From the NCBI GenBank assembly GCA_027493615.1, contig JAOSKK010000007.1, positions 1-64,000 of the forward strand: 64,000 nucleotides of DNA, read 5' to 3'. The notes under the pieces were generated by a model. That model was not told where the DNA came from, searched no databases, and saw only the letters and a list, made by a program, of their open reading frames with translations. The position numbers and the translations under genes are program-made. This stretch comes from Verrucomicrobiota bacterium. Its GTDB lineage: Bacteria; Verrucomicrobiota; Verrucomicrobiia; Limisphaerales; J093. How positions within the stretch are numbered: position 1 is the stretch's first letter; each line of letters begins with the position of its first letter. This document shows, piece after piece, positions 50,865 to 60,665 of this stretch.

Positions 50865-51051
50865 TCACCGCCGATGACGGACATCAGGGATGGGGCTGGG
50901 CGAGGCGCTCCATGAACCGCCCGGTGAAGGCACCGGGCCTACAACTTGTCGGCCGGGTCCCCCGACCCGGCGGGGAGGGTTCAAGGCCCCTTGAGCAGGT
51001 CCGCAAGCAACAGGACGCTTCCTTTGAACGTTGAACGTTGAACGTTGAACC
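50865..51051. repeat. intergenic repeat cluster: half of element C and a heptamer tract
   Basis: The 522-nt gap 50778-51299 has no clear gene. A single arm related to element C lies at about 50869-50896, phrases shared with 15.0 kb follow (GGGAGGGTTCA, GGCCCCT..GAGCAG, AACAGGACGCT), and four TTGAACG-type heptamers lie at 51024-51051. The rest (51052-51299) shows nothing I can name. Confidence 0.65.
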
Positions 51052-51299
51052 TCCCCTGCCTCTCCGCCCCACAAGTTCATGGCCCCCCACGCCGAGATCC
51101 CGGGTCCGCCCGTGCCATCCCGACTCCGCGTTGAAAGAAATCCCTTCCCCCGGCGAACGGAGGTCTGGAGCTATGAGAAACTCGAGTATCGAGCATTCGA
51201 TTCGCCTCTGCCCGTCGGGCGGGAGGAAGGATCTCTGCCCGGTCCATTCGGACTCTCCGGCTCCTCCTGAACACAACCTCCAAAACCAAGAAACACAAC

Positions 51300-52595
51300 G
51301 TGAACACCCTCATGAACTCAACCTCCCTCCTCACAGCCAGTCTCTGGACCGTCGCCCTGCTGGCCGGCCCTGTCGGGCGCGGCGATCCCGTCACCGAATG
51401 GAGCGCGTACTGGGACGAAGCAGTCTTCGCCACGGGCGAACCTGTCCCTGCCCAGGGACGAAGTGCCGCGATCGTGCACCTGGCGATCTACGATGCCGTC
51501 AACGGGATCGAGCGGCGCTACACGCCTTACTACGTGACCGCCGCTCCCCCGCCCGGCGCACGGGCGGACGCGGCGGCGGTCCAGGCGGCGTACACGGCCA
51601 TGCGCGCCCTCTATCCGGGACATGCGAACGCCCTGGACGCACACCTCGCCACGTCCCTCGCGGGTCTGCCGGGAAGCCCGGGAAAGAGCCAGTCCATCGC
51701 CCGCGGCCGGGCCTGGGGCGAGTATGTGGCCGGGCAGATCCTCGCCTTGCGGAGCACCGATCATTGGTCCGATCCCCAACCGCCGTTCTGGGGCGGCTTC
51801 GCCGTGGGCCAGTGGCGGTCCATTCCGTTCGGTTCGAACGGGGACGGCGCCTTGCCCGCGGTCTTTCCCCAACTGGCCGTGATGACGCCGTTTGTGATGA
51901 CCAGCCCTTCGCAGTTCCGCCCCGGTCCGCCCTACGGCGCCGGGATTCCGGACGCGCTTCTTCACCCCCGTTACGCCGTTGATTTTGAAGAGGTAAAGGC
52001 GGTGGGCCGCATCGACAGCCCGCTTCGCACGGCCGAGCAAGCGAACATCGCGCGTCTGTGGCAGGCCATGGGGGCGGTGGACGAAAACCGCGCCGCGCGC
52101 GCGGTCATTCCTTCCAACACCCCACTTGTGGACAAGGCGCGTCTGTTCGCCCTGCTGAACATGGTGGCCTGCGACGCGCTCATCATCGGCTGGGACTCGA
52201 AGTTCGCCTACCAACTCTGGCGCCCGCACCATGCCATCCGCCTGGCCGACACCGACGGCAACCCGGACACGACGGCCGACCCGGACTGGACGGCGCTGAT
52301 CCTGTCGCCGCGGTTTCCCGAGTACGTCTCCAACCATTCCGTGCTCACCTCAGGCATGATGCGCGTGCTGGCCCGCGAGTTGGGGGACGAACACAGCTTC
52401 ACGCTGAGTTCCCCGCTGATGCCGGGGTTCAGCCAGCACTATGCGAGGTTCTCCGACGCGGCGGCCCAGGTCGCGGAGGCCCGGATCTGGGGCGGCATCC
52501 ATTTCCGTCACGCTTGCGAGCTGGGGACGGAGCTGGGGACGGCGCTGGCTGACTTTGCGCTGGCAAACTACCTGACACCGCGGCGGGCCCGATGA
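51300..52595 (+). CDS. secreted vanadium haloperoxidase/PAP2-superfamily protein
   Basis: 431 residues from GTG 51300 (an ATG at 51312 is also possible), with a signal peptide (LLTASLWTVALLAGPVGRG). All-helical vanadate-haloperoxidase-like fold: KFAYQLWRPHHAI (the K..RP vanadate site), FPEYVSNHSVLTSGMM (the PSGH-like site, here with SNHS) and ARIWGGIHFRHACELG (the R..H site). The oxyanion-binding Lys, Arg and His are therefore visible. It may be a haloperoxidase or a phosphatase. It is followed 53 nt later by a DUF3455 gene. Confidence 0.85.
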   Translation: MNTLMNSTSLLTASLWTVALLAGPVGRGDPVTEWSAYWDEAVFATGEPVPAQGRSAAIVHLAIYDAVNGIERRYTPYYVTAAPPPGARADAAAVQAAYTAMRALYPGHANALDAHLATSLAGLPGSPGKSQSIARGRAWGEYVAGQILALRSTDHWSDPQPPFWGGFAVGQWRSIPFGSNGDGALPAVFPQLAVMTPFVMTSPSQFRPGPPYGAGIPDALLHPRYAVDFEEVKAVGRIDSPLRTAEQANIARLWQAMGAVDENRAARAVIPSNTPLVDKARLFALLNMVACDALIIGWDSKFAYQLWRPHHAIRLADTDGNPDTTADPDWTALILSPRFPEYVSNHSVLTSGMMRVLARELGDEHSFTLSSPLMPGFSQHYARFSDAAAQVAEARIWGGIHFRHACELGTELGTALADFALANYLTPRRAR

Positions 52596-52648
52596 CGTCC
52601 GCCGACACACACTGCCCCGAGATGCCAACCTCAAACAAAACGCCTGTC

Positions 52649-53219
52649 ATGAACCCCCACTGTCTGGTTCACCGCCACACCAGCGGCCTCTGCGCCCTGG
52701 CCGTGGCCTTCCTCGCGGTCCTGTTCTCCGCCACGGCGCACGAAAGCGACGCACCCGACCGTCGCGCGCCCGAGCTCCCCCACCCCCATGTGTGACACGC
52801 TGGACGTGCCTGCTGGACACCGGGTGAGCACACGCCTCTATGCGTCGGGCGTGCAAATCTACCAGTGGAACGGCACGGCCTGGGCCTTCGTGGCGCCTGA
52901 GGCGGAACTCTTCGCCGACCCGCACCACCGAGGCTTCGTCGGCATCCACTACGGTGGGCCCACCTGGGAAGCCCGCGACGGCAGCCAAGTGGTGGCGGTG
53001 CGGGAGGCGGGCTGCACGCCGTTCCCGGACGCCATTCCCTGGCTGCGGCTGCGCGCGGTGGCGACGTCCGACCACGGCCGGTTCGCGCGGGTGACGTACA
53101 TCCAACGCGTCAACACGATCGGCGGCATCGCACCCGCCGAGGCCGGAACCGCTCTCGGCGAGGAAGCGCGCGTGCCCTACACGGCCGAGTACTACTTCTA
53201 TCGCGCGGTGGGAGAGTAG
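52649..53219 (+). CDS. secreted DUF3455 protein (frameshifted)
   Basis: About 190 residues. ATG 52649 begins a signal peptide (LCALAVAFLAVLFSATAH). A slip at the C-rich stretch near 52785 moves to the frame carrying the DUF3455 domain: VPAGHRVSTRLYASGVQIYQ, WAFVAPEAELFADPHH, VGIHYGGPTWEARDGSQVV, IPWLRLRAVA, YIQRVNTIGGIAPAEAG, VPYTAEYYFYRA. These blocks are characteristic of the domain, whose function is unknown. It is exported and lies in the same direction as the haloperoxidase-like gene. Confidence 0.85.
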
Positions 53220-53408
53220 GCCGACCTGGCCACGAACCGGACGGCGGGCCTTCCCGGCGAGGGCCCGCCGTTCCGGCTTGGGCCGACGCCAGGCCCGGGG
53301 ATGTGGCTTGTGAGTCTGCCCCGGCCCCGTTAGAACCTCCCGCATGCACCACTCCGTTCGTCACGTTGGGTGTCGTCTCGCTGGCTTTCCCGGCTTACGC
53401 TCGCGGCC

Positions 53409-54805
53409 ATGAAAGTCACCCTTCACGGTGCGGCGGGCGGAGAGGTCACCGGCTCGGCCTACCACGTGCAGACCGGGCGGGCCAACCTCCTGGTGGATTT
53501 TGGCATGTTCCAGGGCATGGCCAATGCCCACGACCACAACCGTGTGCCGGCCGGACTGGACGTCGCGAAGCTGGACGCGGTGTTGTTGACCCACGCGCAT
53601 CTCGATCATACCGGGCGTCTCCCGTTGCTGACGCGACAAGGGTACCAGGGACCGGTCTTCGCCACCCCGGCCACGATTGACATCACCAGTCTGATTCTGC
53701 ACGACTCGGCGAAGGTGCAGGCCCAGGATCTGGCGCGACTCAACCGCCGCCGTGAACGGGCCGGCGAGGACCCGGTCGCCCCCTCTACGGTCCCGCGGAG
53801 GTCGATCAACTGATGACCCTGGCTCAGCCCGTGCCGTATGATCGACCGGTGAACGTCGCTCCGGGTGTCCGCGCCTGGTTCCTCGAGGCTGGTCATCTGC
53901 TCGGATCGGCCAGCATCCGGCTCGAAGTGGATGAGGGAGAGCGGCGCCGGACCGTGGTGTTCTCGGGCGATCTCGGGCCGAAAGGGGCGCCGATTCTGCG
54001 GGATGCGGAGTGCGTGCGGGAACCGGCGGACGCGGTGTTCCTTGAGTCCACGTATGGCGATCATGACCACCGGCCGTTTGCCGACACGCTGGCGGAGTTC
54101 CGGGAGCTGCTGGCGAAGGCGGTCGAGGCCAAGGGGAAGATTCTGGTGCCCACCTTTGCCGTCGGGCGGGCGCAACTGATGCTCGTACTGCTGGCGGCGT
54201 TCTTCCGGCGAGGCGAGCTGCCGCGGTTCCCGGTGTTTCTGGACAGCCCGATGGCCGCGGAGGCGTCGCGGATCTACCTGGATCATCCGGAGCTGTTTGA
54301 CGAGGAACTCACGGCGCTGAATGGCGAGCGTCCCCTCCGGGCGGACCTGGAGACGCTGCGGATCACGACAACGGCGGACGAGTCGAAGACGATCAACGAC
54401 GTGCCGGGCCCGTGCCTGGTGTTGGCGGGAGCGGGCATGTGCAATGCGGGCCGGATCCTGCATCATCTGCGACAGAACCTGTGGAAACCGGAGACGCGCG
54501 TGCTGATCGTGGGCTATCAGTCCGAGGGCACGTTGGGGCGGCAGTTGGTCGAGGGGGCGAAGCACGTGTCGATCTTCGGGGAGAAGGTCATGGTCCGGGC
54601 GCGGGTGCACACGCTGGGGGGATTCAGTGCGCATGCGGGGCAGACGGATCTGCTGGCGTGGTTTGACTGTCTGGCGGGGTCGCGGCCGCGCGTGTTTCTC
54701 ACCCACGGCGAACCGCGCGGGCGGGAGGGTTTGGCGCGGCAGATTCGGGACCGCTACCGCCTGGAAGCGGCGCTGCCGGAGCTCGGGGAAGTGCTGGAAC
54801 TCTGA
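53409..54805 (+). CDS. metallo-beta-lactamase/beta-CASP RNase-like protein
   Basis: About 466 residues from ATG 53409. MBL fold: HGAAGGEVTGSAYHV, DFGMFQG, the metal motif THAHLDHTG (HxHxDH), FLEAGHLLGSASI (third His) and FSGDLGP (metal Asp). Beta-CASP inserts: FLESTYGDHDHRP, VPTFAVGRAQLML, and the terminal RARVHTLGGFSAHAGQ and VFLTHGEP. This layout fits the RNA-processing subgroup (CPSF73/RNase-like, often called YsgB/Ysh1-type proteins). A C5 run near 53779 is one base short and splits VAPLYGPAEVDQL. It probably has ribonuclease activity; its target is unknown. Confidence 0.88.
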
Positions 54806-54896
54806 CCCAAGGGGTCAGTAGGTAGTATGCGCCAACGAGAGGAGCGGGTGGCCGACACCTTGCACCATGGGTCGAGTAGAGCGGCCTTCCGGCACC

Positions 54897-56811
54897 CTAC
54901 GGCCCAGACTGCCGCACCACGGTCAGGGAGTTGAGCGCGGGAATCGGCAGGGACTGGAAGGCACCGCCCGGCCAGCGCACCTCGACCGATTCGATGGAAC
55001 GCGCCTTCCCCAGGCCGAAGGTGACGGGCAACTCGGATTGGGACAGGTAGCTGCGAGCGGCCATGACGGTGCGCCGCAGCTCCCGGCCTTCACAGCGGAC
55101 CCGGATCTCGGCGCCGATGGCATCACGGTTGGCGGGGTGGCCGACGAGTTTGAACCGCAGCCAGGCGTGGCCCAGGTCCTGGTCATTGCGCAGGAGGAGC
55201 GGAGGCCCACCGGTCTGGAGAAGCAGCACATCCGGATCGCCATCGCCGTCGATGTCAGCGTAAGCCGAGCCGCGCCCGACGATGGGTTGGAAGAGGTCGG
55301 GTCCGGCGAGGTCCGGGGTGACGTTGACATAGCACGGCGTGCGTCCGCTGTTCCAGAAGAGCTGGGCGGGCTGCGCGTAGGTCTGGCTCTGCTGCACCTT
55401 GGTGATGTCGGGTTCGAGGTGACCGTTGGCGGTGAGCACGTCGAGCCGGCCATCGAGGTCGTAGTCGAAGAAGAACGCGCCGAACTTGAGGGGGAGGCGG
55501 CTGGCGGGTCCGATGCCTTCGGTGATCGCGTCGTCGGTGAAGTGGAGGGGGCGGGTTGGGCGACGTAGAGGGCGGTCATCTCGTTGGCGAAGTTGCTGAT
55601 CAGGATGCCGAGGGGCGCCGTCGGCGCGGAAGCGGGCGGTATCGATGCCCATGGCGCCGCGGGTCTGGCCGTAGCTGTCGAAAGCGATGCCGCTGGCGGC
55701 GCCGATTTCCTTGAAGGAACCGTTGCGCAGGTTGTGGAAGACGAAGTTGGGGACGGTGTCGTTGGCAACGACGATGTCCAACCAGCCATCGTCATCGAGG
55801 TCCACGGGGGCGACGCCCAGGGACTTGGCGGCGGGGACGCGGGTGACGGGATTGCGGACCTGGACGCCGGCCTCGGCCGAGACATCGCGGAAGCGGCCGT
55901 TGCCCTCGTTACGGTAGAGGAGGGAGAAGACGCCGGGAAAATCGCGGGGCTGGCCGTAGGCACGCCCGATGCCGACCAGGGTGTAGCCGACCTCGAAGTC
56001 GATGGCGCGGGACCACTGGACGTAGTTGGCGACAAAGAGGTCGAGGCGGCCGTCGTTGTCGTAGTCGAAGAAGGCGGCACTGACGCTCCAATCCTGGCCG
56101 GAGCCGCCAACCCCGGCGGCGTCGGTCACGTCGGCGAACTTCCCACCGCCGAGGTTGCGAAAGAGGCGATTGCCGTGGACACCGGTGACGAACAGGTCCA
56201 CGAAGCCATCGTTGTCGAAGTCGCCGACCGCACAACCTTGGCCGTACATGCTGAGGTCGAGTCCCGAGCCGGCGGTGACGTCGGTGAAGCGGCCGTGGCC
56301 GTCGTTGGCATAGAGGGCGTGGGTGGGGAGGGGTTGGCCTGAGGGAACCTGCTCAGGCCAGAAGGTGGAGTTGACGAAGAAGAGGTCCTGGTCGCCGTCG
56401 TTGTCGAAGTCGAAGAAGGCGGCCCCCCGCCCATGGACTCCGGCAGGAGCTTCTCGCCAGCGGCCCCGTTCTGGTGGACGAACGTGATGCCGGCCGCGCG
56501 GGTGATGTCGGTGAACTGGACGCGCGGCGGTGGAATGACGGGTGTCAGGGGGAGTTGGGGTGCCGCGAGGGGGTGAGGCGGGCGGGCGCAGCGGCGGGCT
56601 GACGTTTCCACCACCAGAGCCCGAGGAGCGTCCCGACGACCAGCGCCAGGAACGCCCAGCCGGACCAACGGAACGCACGACCGATCACAGCGTCGCCATA
56701 GTGCACCGTCTCCTCCTCCTCGCCCGGTGGAACCGATTCGGGAGGGTCGTCAGGGCGGAGGTTGGGGGAAGGCGGCGGGGGCGCGGGCCGGGGCGGGTCG
56801 GCGGGGGACAT
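54897..56811 (-). CDS. membrane-anchored FG-GAP/ASPIC (CRTAC1-like) protein (frameshifted)
   Basis: About 638 residues. ATG 56809-56811 starts a Pro-rich cytoplasmic N-terminus and a single transmembrane segment (WAFLALVVGTLLGLWWW). The exported part begins VQFTDITRAAGITFVHQN. Seven or more FG-GAP/VCBS repeats have Ca-binding loops (DFDNDGDQDLFF, DYDNDGRLDLFV, DLDDDGWLDIVV, DIDGDGDPDVLL), and a C-terminal UnbV/ASPIC domain is present (IESVEVRWPGGAFQSLPIP). Breaks lie near 56545, 56430, 55615 and 55565. It directly follows the cytochrome-TPR gene (an alternative TTG start overlaps its stop), so the two are an operon. Confidence 0.85.
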
Positions 56812-56840
56812 GAGATGAGGCGGGAGGGCGGGGCCGGAAC

Positions 56841-59696
56841 TCAAGGGGCGGCGTTGGCCAGGGCGGCAGCGGCGGGCAACTCGGGCGCACCCGGGCGTTG
56901 CAGCGGGTAGAGGACGATGGCTTGGGCGGCGTGATCGGCGGCTTTGTTGCGGCGACGTTCGACGGTGATGGCGTGATCGCGCGCGTTGTCATCGGGCCGG
57001 TACTTCTCGTGCTCGCGCAGGTGCCCGAGGGCGCGGTCGGTTTCGCCGAGCTGCACGTAAAGCAGGGCGAGGTTGTAGTGGGCGGTGAGGTTCTCCGGAT
57101 CGAGGGCGAGGGTCTGCTCGAAGCGACGGACGGCGTCACGAAGGAGCGAGCGTTCGGCGGAAGGATTCTCGCGCTGGCGCTTGGCCAGTTCGAACAGGGT
57201 CTGACCGAGCTCGTTGAGGACCTCGTAGTCCCGGCTGAAATCGAAACCGCGCGCCCGGAGGGCGGGGTCCTGGTCTTCGAGGATGCTGGTGAACTCCTGG
57301 ACGGCCTGTTCGAGGAAGCCGTTCTGCTTGTTGACGAGGCCATTGAACCACGCCACCAACCAACGCGGGGCGGGGGCCTGCGTGGTGGCGGCACGCTGGA
57401 GGGCGCGGACGGCGTCGGGGGAGGCGGCCCTCCTTGAAGGACACCCGGGCGAGGTTCACCGGTCCATCCCAGCGTCCGAGTTTCTCGACTTCGAGGAAGG
57501 CCTGGGTCGCCTGGATGAGCTCGCCCTTTTCGCTGCCTTTGTCGCCTTTGAGAAGGAGCCCGATGCCGTAATCGTTCCAGCGCTGCCACAGCGGGATGGC
57601 GGGCTCGGGCTGGACGGGAAGCGGTGCGTCGACGCCGGCCACGGGGAACGTGAAGGTATCGGCGGCAATGGTGACGATGGGCAGGTCGTTGGTGAGCTGG
57701 AAGGGCAGCCCGTTCGTCCAGCCCGGGGCCTTGAAGTAGTTGTAGAAGATCGTGTCGAACTTCCGGTACTGCAGCTTGACGTCGAAAGTCAGCGGGGCGG
57801 CGAGGTCGGGCGGGACGGTGAACCGGTAGTGGACGACCTGGGCGGCGCCGGGGTTGATCTGGTTGTTGTAAAGAGGCGTGAAGATGTCCTGGGGATTGCG
57901 GCGGTCGATGCGGTTGCCGTCCTTGTCGAGCATGTAGACGTTGACGAAGTGGGCCCACGGGTCGACCTCGCCGTGGGGGCCGAGGCCTCCGCTGCGTCCG
58001 ACGACCCGGCCGGCACTCACCGCGCGGGCATCGACCCAGATCTCGTTCGAGTCGGCGGTGCCCTGCGAGAACTGGTGACCGAGGCGGAGGGTTCGGAGCA
58101 CGACTTCGAGGAGGTAAGTCCGGCCGGGTTCGAGGGTGGGGATCGCCGGACGCAGCGGCGCGGTCAACTGGCCGTCGATGGTCCCGTCCTCCTTGAGGCC
58201 GAAGATGTCGAGGCGGAGCGAGCCCTGGAGGAAGTCGGCATGGCGCTGGACCAGATTGGACTGGCCGCGCAGGTGGACGAGCGCGGTGTTGGCGCTGGGG
58301 AAGAAGTGGTTGTGGATGCTGAGGACCTGGTTGGTGGGGTGGAAGAACTTGGCGCCGAAGTCCCTCGAGGGCTGCAGGGGCATGTGGCAGCCGTTGCAAT
58401 TCGCCTCGGCCTTCTCGGGGTAATAGAAACTGCGGGCCCCGTGGCCGGAGACCCCGCTGAGCAGGAAGCTGTCGTAGCTGTTCTGGCCGCGGAGCCATTC
58501 TTTGTAGTGATTGACCTCCTGCGGGATGCTGACCTTGTGGCAGGTCGAACAGAACTCGGCGGTCTGGTGGAGCGGCTTGAGGAAGGTCTTCTTGTGGAAA
58601 TCGGGTTTGGCCTTGATGAGCTGGCGGTTGAGATAGGCCAGGGTGCGGTTGGTGCTGAAGGTGAACGGGTAGTGGACCGGTTCCTCGATGGTGTAGTCCG
58701 CGTTGCCGACCGCGCTGTTGACATTCACGATGGAATGGCAGGAGGTGCAGGTAATGCCCGCATGGGCGGTCGGATGGTTCTCGAGATCGAAGTCGGGATC
58801 ATCGAAGGCCCCGCTGAAGAAGGGGACGGGGTCGTGGCAGCCGGCACACCAGCGGGAGGCCTTGACGTCCCCGTCGCGCGCCAGGGCCACAGCCCGGGTC
58901 TCCTTCACGCTGAACAGATACGCCGGGTTGTTGAAGGAACTGAAGTGGTGAACGCTGTGGAACCACCCTTCGTAGGCGTCGGCATGGCACTCCTGGCAGT
59001 AGGTATCCAGCATCAGGGTCTGCGCCGGGATGAAGTTCCCCGTGGCAGTCTTGGCGCGGGAAGGGGCGAAGTACCGCTCCCCCTCCTGAGGACCCACGAC
59101 GCTCCACTTCCGGGGATCGAGCGAATGCAGGGCGACAAGGCCGGCGACCACGAGAGCGACGCTGCCCGCATAGGCGAAGCCGGCGCGCCAGCGTATGCGG
59201 GGTCCGGCCAGCCGATGGAGGAGGTACAGCCAGATGGCGAACAGCGGCGAAAGGACATGCGCCCAATAGGCGGCAGAGCGGAGGGCGGGGGTTCCGGAGC
59301 TGGAAACCTTCCACGCGCAGGAGCGCGACGCCCGACCCGAGCAGCACAAGGCTGACGAAGAAGAGCAGATAGCCCATGCGGACCGCCCGGCGGTTGGGGC
59401 GCCCCGCGGCGTTGCGAAGATGGAGGACGCAAAAGACCAGGAACGGCAGCACCAGCAGCAGGCCCAGCGCGAGGTGCGCGAGGAACATGAGCTGGTAGAA
59501 ATAGTTCTGGTACGAAAGGCCGCGGACCCACTCGAGGAACGTGATGCTGGCCAGGTACACGGAGTTGGCGCCGAGAATGGCGACCAGTCCGAACACCACG
59601 ACAAGCAAAGGGCGCAGCCGGGGGCCGACCGCGCGGACATAGCGGCGGCGGGGGAGGCGTCGGCGGGGACGCCGGCGAGGTCGGAGCGTCGTTCAC
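56841..59696 (-). CDS. membrane-bound pentahaem cytochrome c with TPR tail (frameshifted)
   Basis: About 950 residues. The N-terminus has four or so membrane segments (VVFGLVAILGANSVYLASIT, FLAHLALGLLLVLPFLVFCV, then AIWLYLLHRLAG and ALVVAGLVALH). The exported part has five CxxCH haem sites: CQECH, CAGCH, CTSCH, CSTCH, CNGCH, with many extra His for axial ligands. A beta-rich region follows, then TPR-like helices (EVLNELGQTLFELAKRQREN, AHYNLALLYVQLGETDRALG). Breaks lie near 59650, 59300 and 57430. The start is uncertain (GTG 59694-59696, or ATG 59723-59725 in another frame). It is probably an electron-transfer protein of the cytoplasmic membrane, paired with the FG-GAP/ASPIC protein. Confidence 0.85.
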
Positions 59697-59833
59697 AGTC
59701 GGAACCAGGACTTGGCGGACTTCATGTGTGTCAGAGGCTTTTAACTAACTGATTAGCAATACCCACTCTCAACACCAGGGACGAAGTGGTAGGAGCCCGG
59801 GGTGAACCGCTGGGTTGCGCGGGTGGGCAGGCT

Positions 59834-60514
59834 TCAAGCCGCGCCGGTCAGATCGGCCAGTTGCAGGTCGCCGATCCCGGGACGGACGAGGTCGGCCTGA
59901 CTCAGTTGAGCCGGGGGGAAGCTCTGCGCCACGGCGAGACAACGCATGCCGGCGGCCTTGGCGGCCTGGACCCCGTTGACGGCGTCCTCGATGACGACGC
60001 ATTGCGCCGGGGTGAGGGCCAGCTTGCGGGCGGCGGCGAGGAAGAGGTCCGGGGCGGGCTTCTTATGGACGGCGTCCTCGGCGGACACCACCGCGTCCCA
60101 AAAATCAGGTGGCAGGCCGATCTGGCGCAGGTTGGCGTGGATCTTGATGAGGTCGGCGCTCGAAGCGACGGCGAGGCGAAGGCCGGCGAGGCGGCATTGG
60201 TGGACGAAGTCGACGGCGCCGGGGAAGGCGCGTAGTTCTCGAGGGACGAGCTCCAGGTAGATCTCGTAGGTGCGGCGTTTGGCCGCGGGCAGATCGAGGG
60301 CGACGCCGTACTTCTCGGCCACGCCACCCAAGTAACGGTCTTCACCCGTGCCGATGAAGGGACGGAAATCCTCGGGGGCGACGCCGACGCCCCGTTCGCG
60401 GAACATGGCGATGGCGGCCGCGTTGATGAGCGGTTCCGAGTCGGTGAGCACGCCATCCATGTCGAAGATGACACCGCCGCATTTCACCGTTCGTTCGTCC
60501 TTACCAGGCATCAT
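59834..60514 (-). CDS. HAD-family phosphatase, beta-phosphoglucomutase-like
   Basis: About 226 residues, intact. HAD motif I is FDMDGVLTDSEPL, motif II VASSADLIKIHANL (VASSA), motif III Lys in KKPAPDLFLAAA, and motif IV VVIEDAVNGVQAAKAAGM. The cap domain is helical, as in beta-phosphoglucomutase and sugar-phosphate phosphatases. Motif I has DMDG with a T two residues on, as in phosphatases of this group. ATG 60512-60514 is followed by a second ATG, and another start at 60536-60538 is possible. It stands alone between the cytochrome and restriction genes. The substrate is unknown. Confidence 0.9.
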   Translation of the reverse strand: MMPGKDERTVKCGGVIFDMDGVLTDSEPLINAAAIAMFRERGVGVAPEDFRPFIGTGEDRYLGGVAEKYGVALDLPAAKRRTYEIYLELVPRELRAFPGAVDFVHQCRLAGLRLAVASSADLIKIHANLRQIGLPPDFWDAVVSAEDAVHKKPAPDLFLAAARKLALTPAQCVVIEDAVNGVQAAKAAGMRCLAVAQSFPPAQLSQADLVRPGIGDLQLADLTGAA

Positions 60515-60665
60515 AATGACCCACCCGTGATCGTCCATGCGCCCCGGCGGTGGTCCGCGCCTACGATGGAGCGGAAGCACTTCCGTCCACCACCGCCGTC
60601 CGGGTCGGCATCGTACGGGCACGGGCGCTGATGTCGAGGCGCTTGCCATTGGGCTGTCGGCCGAA

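Noticed and set aside
57283..59355. 690-codon plus-strand frame opposite the cytochrome gene
   Set aside because: Gly/Glu/Val-rich antisense frame; all five CxxCH motifs and membrane segments are on the minus strand.
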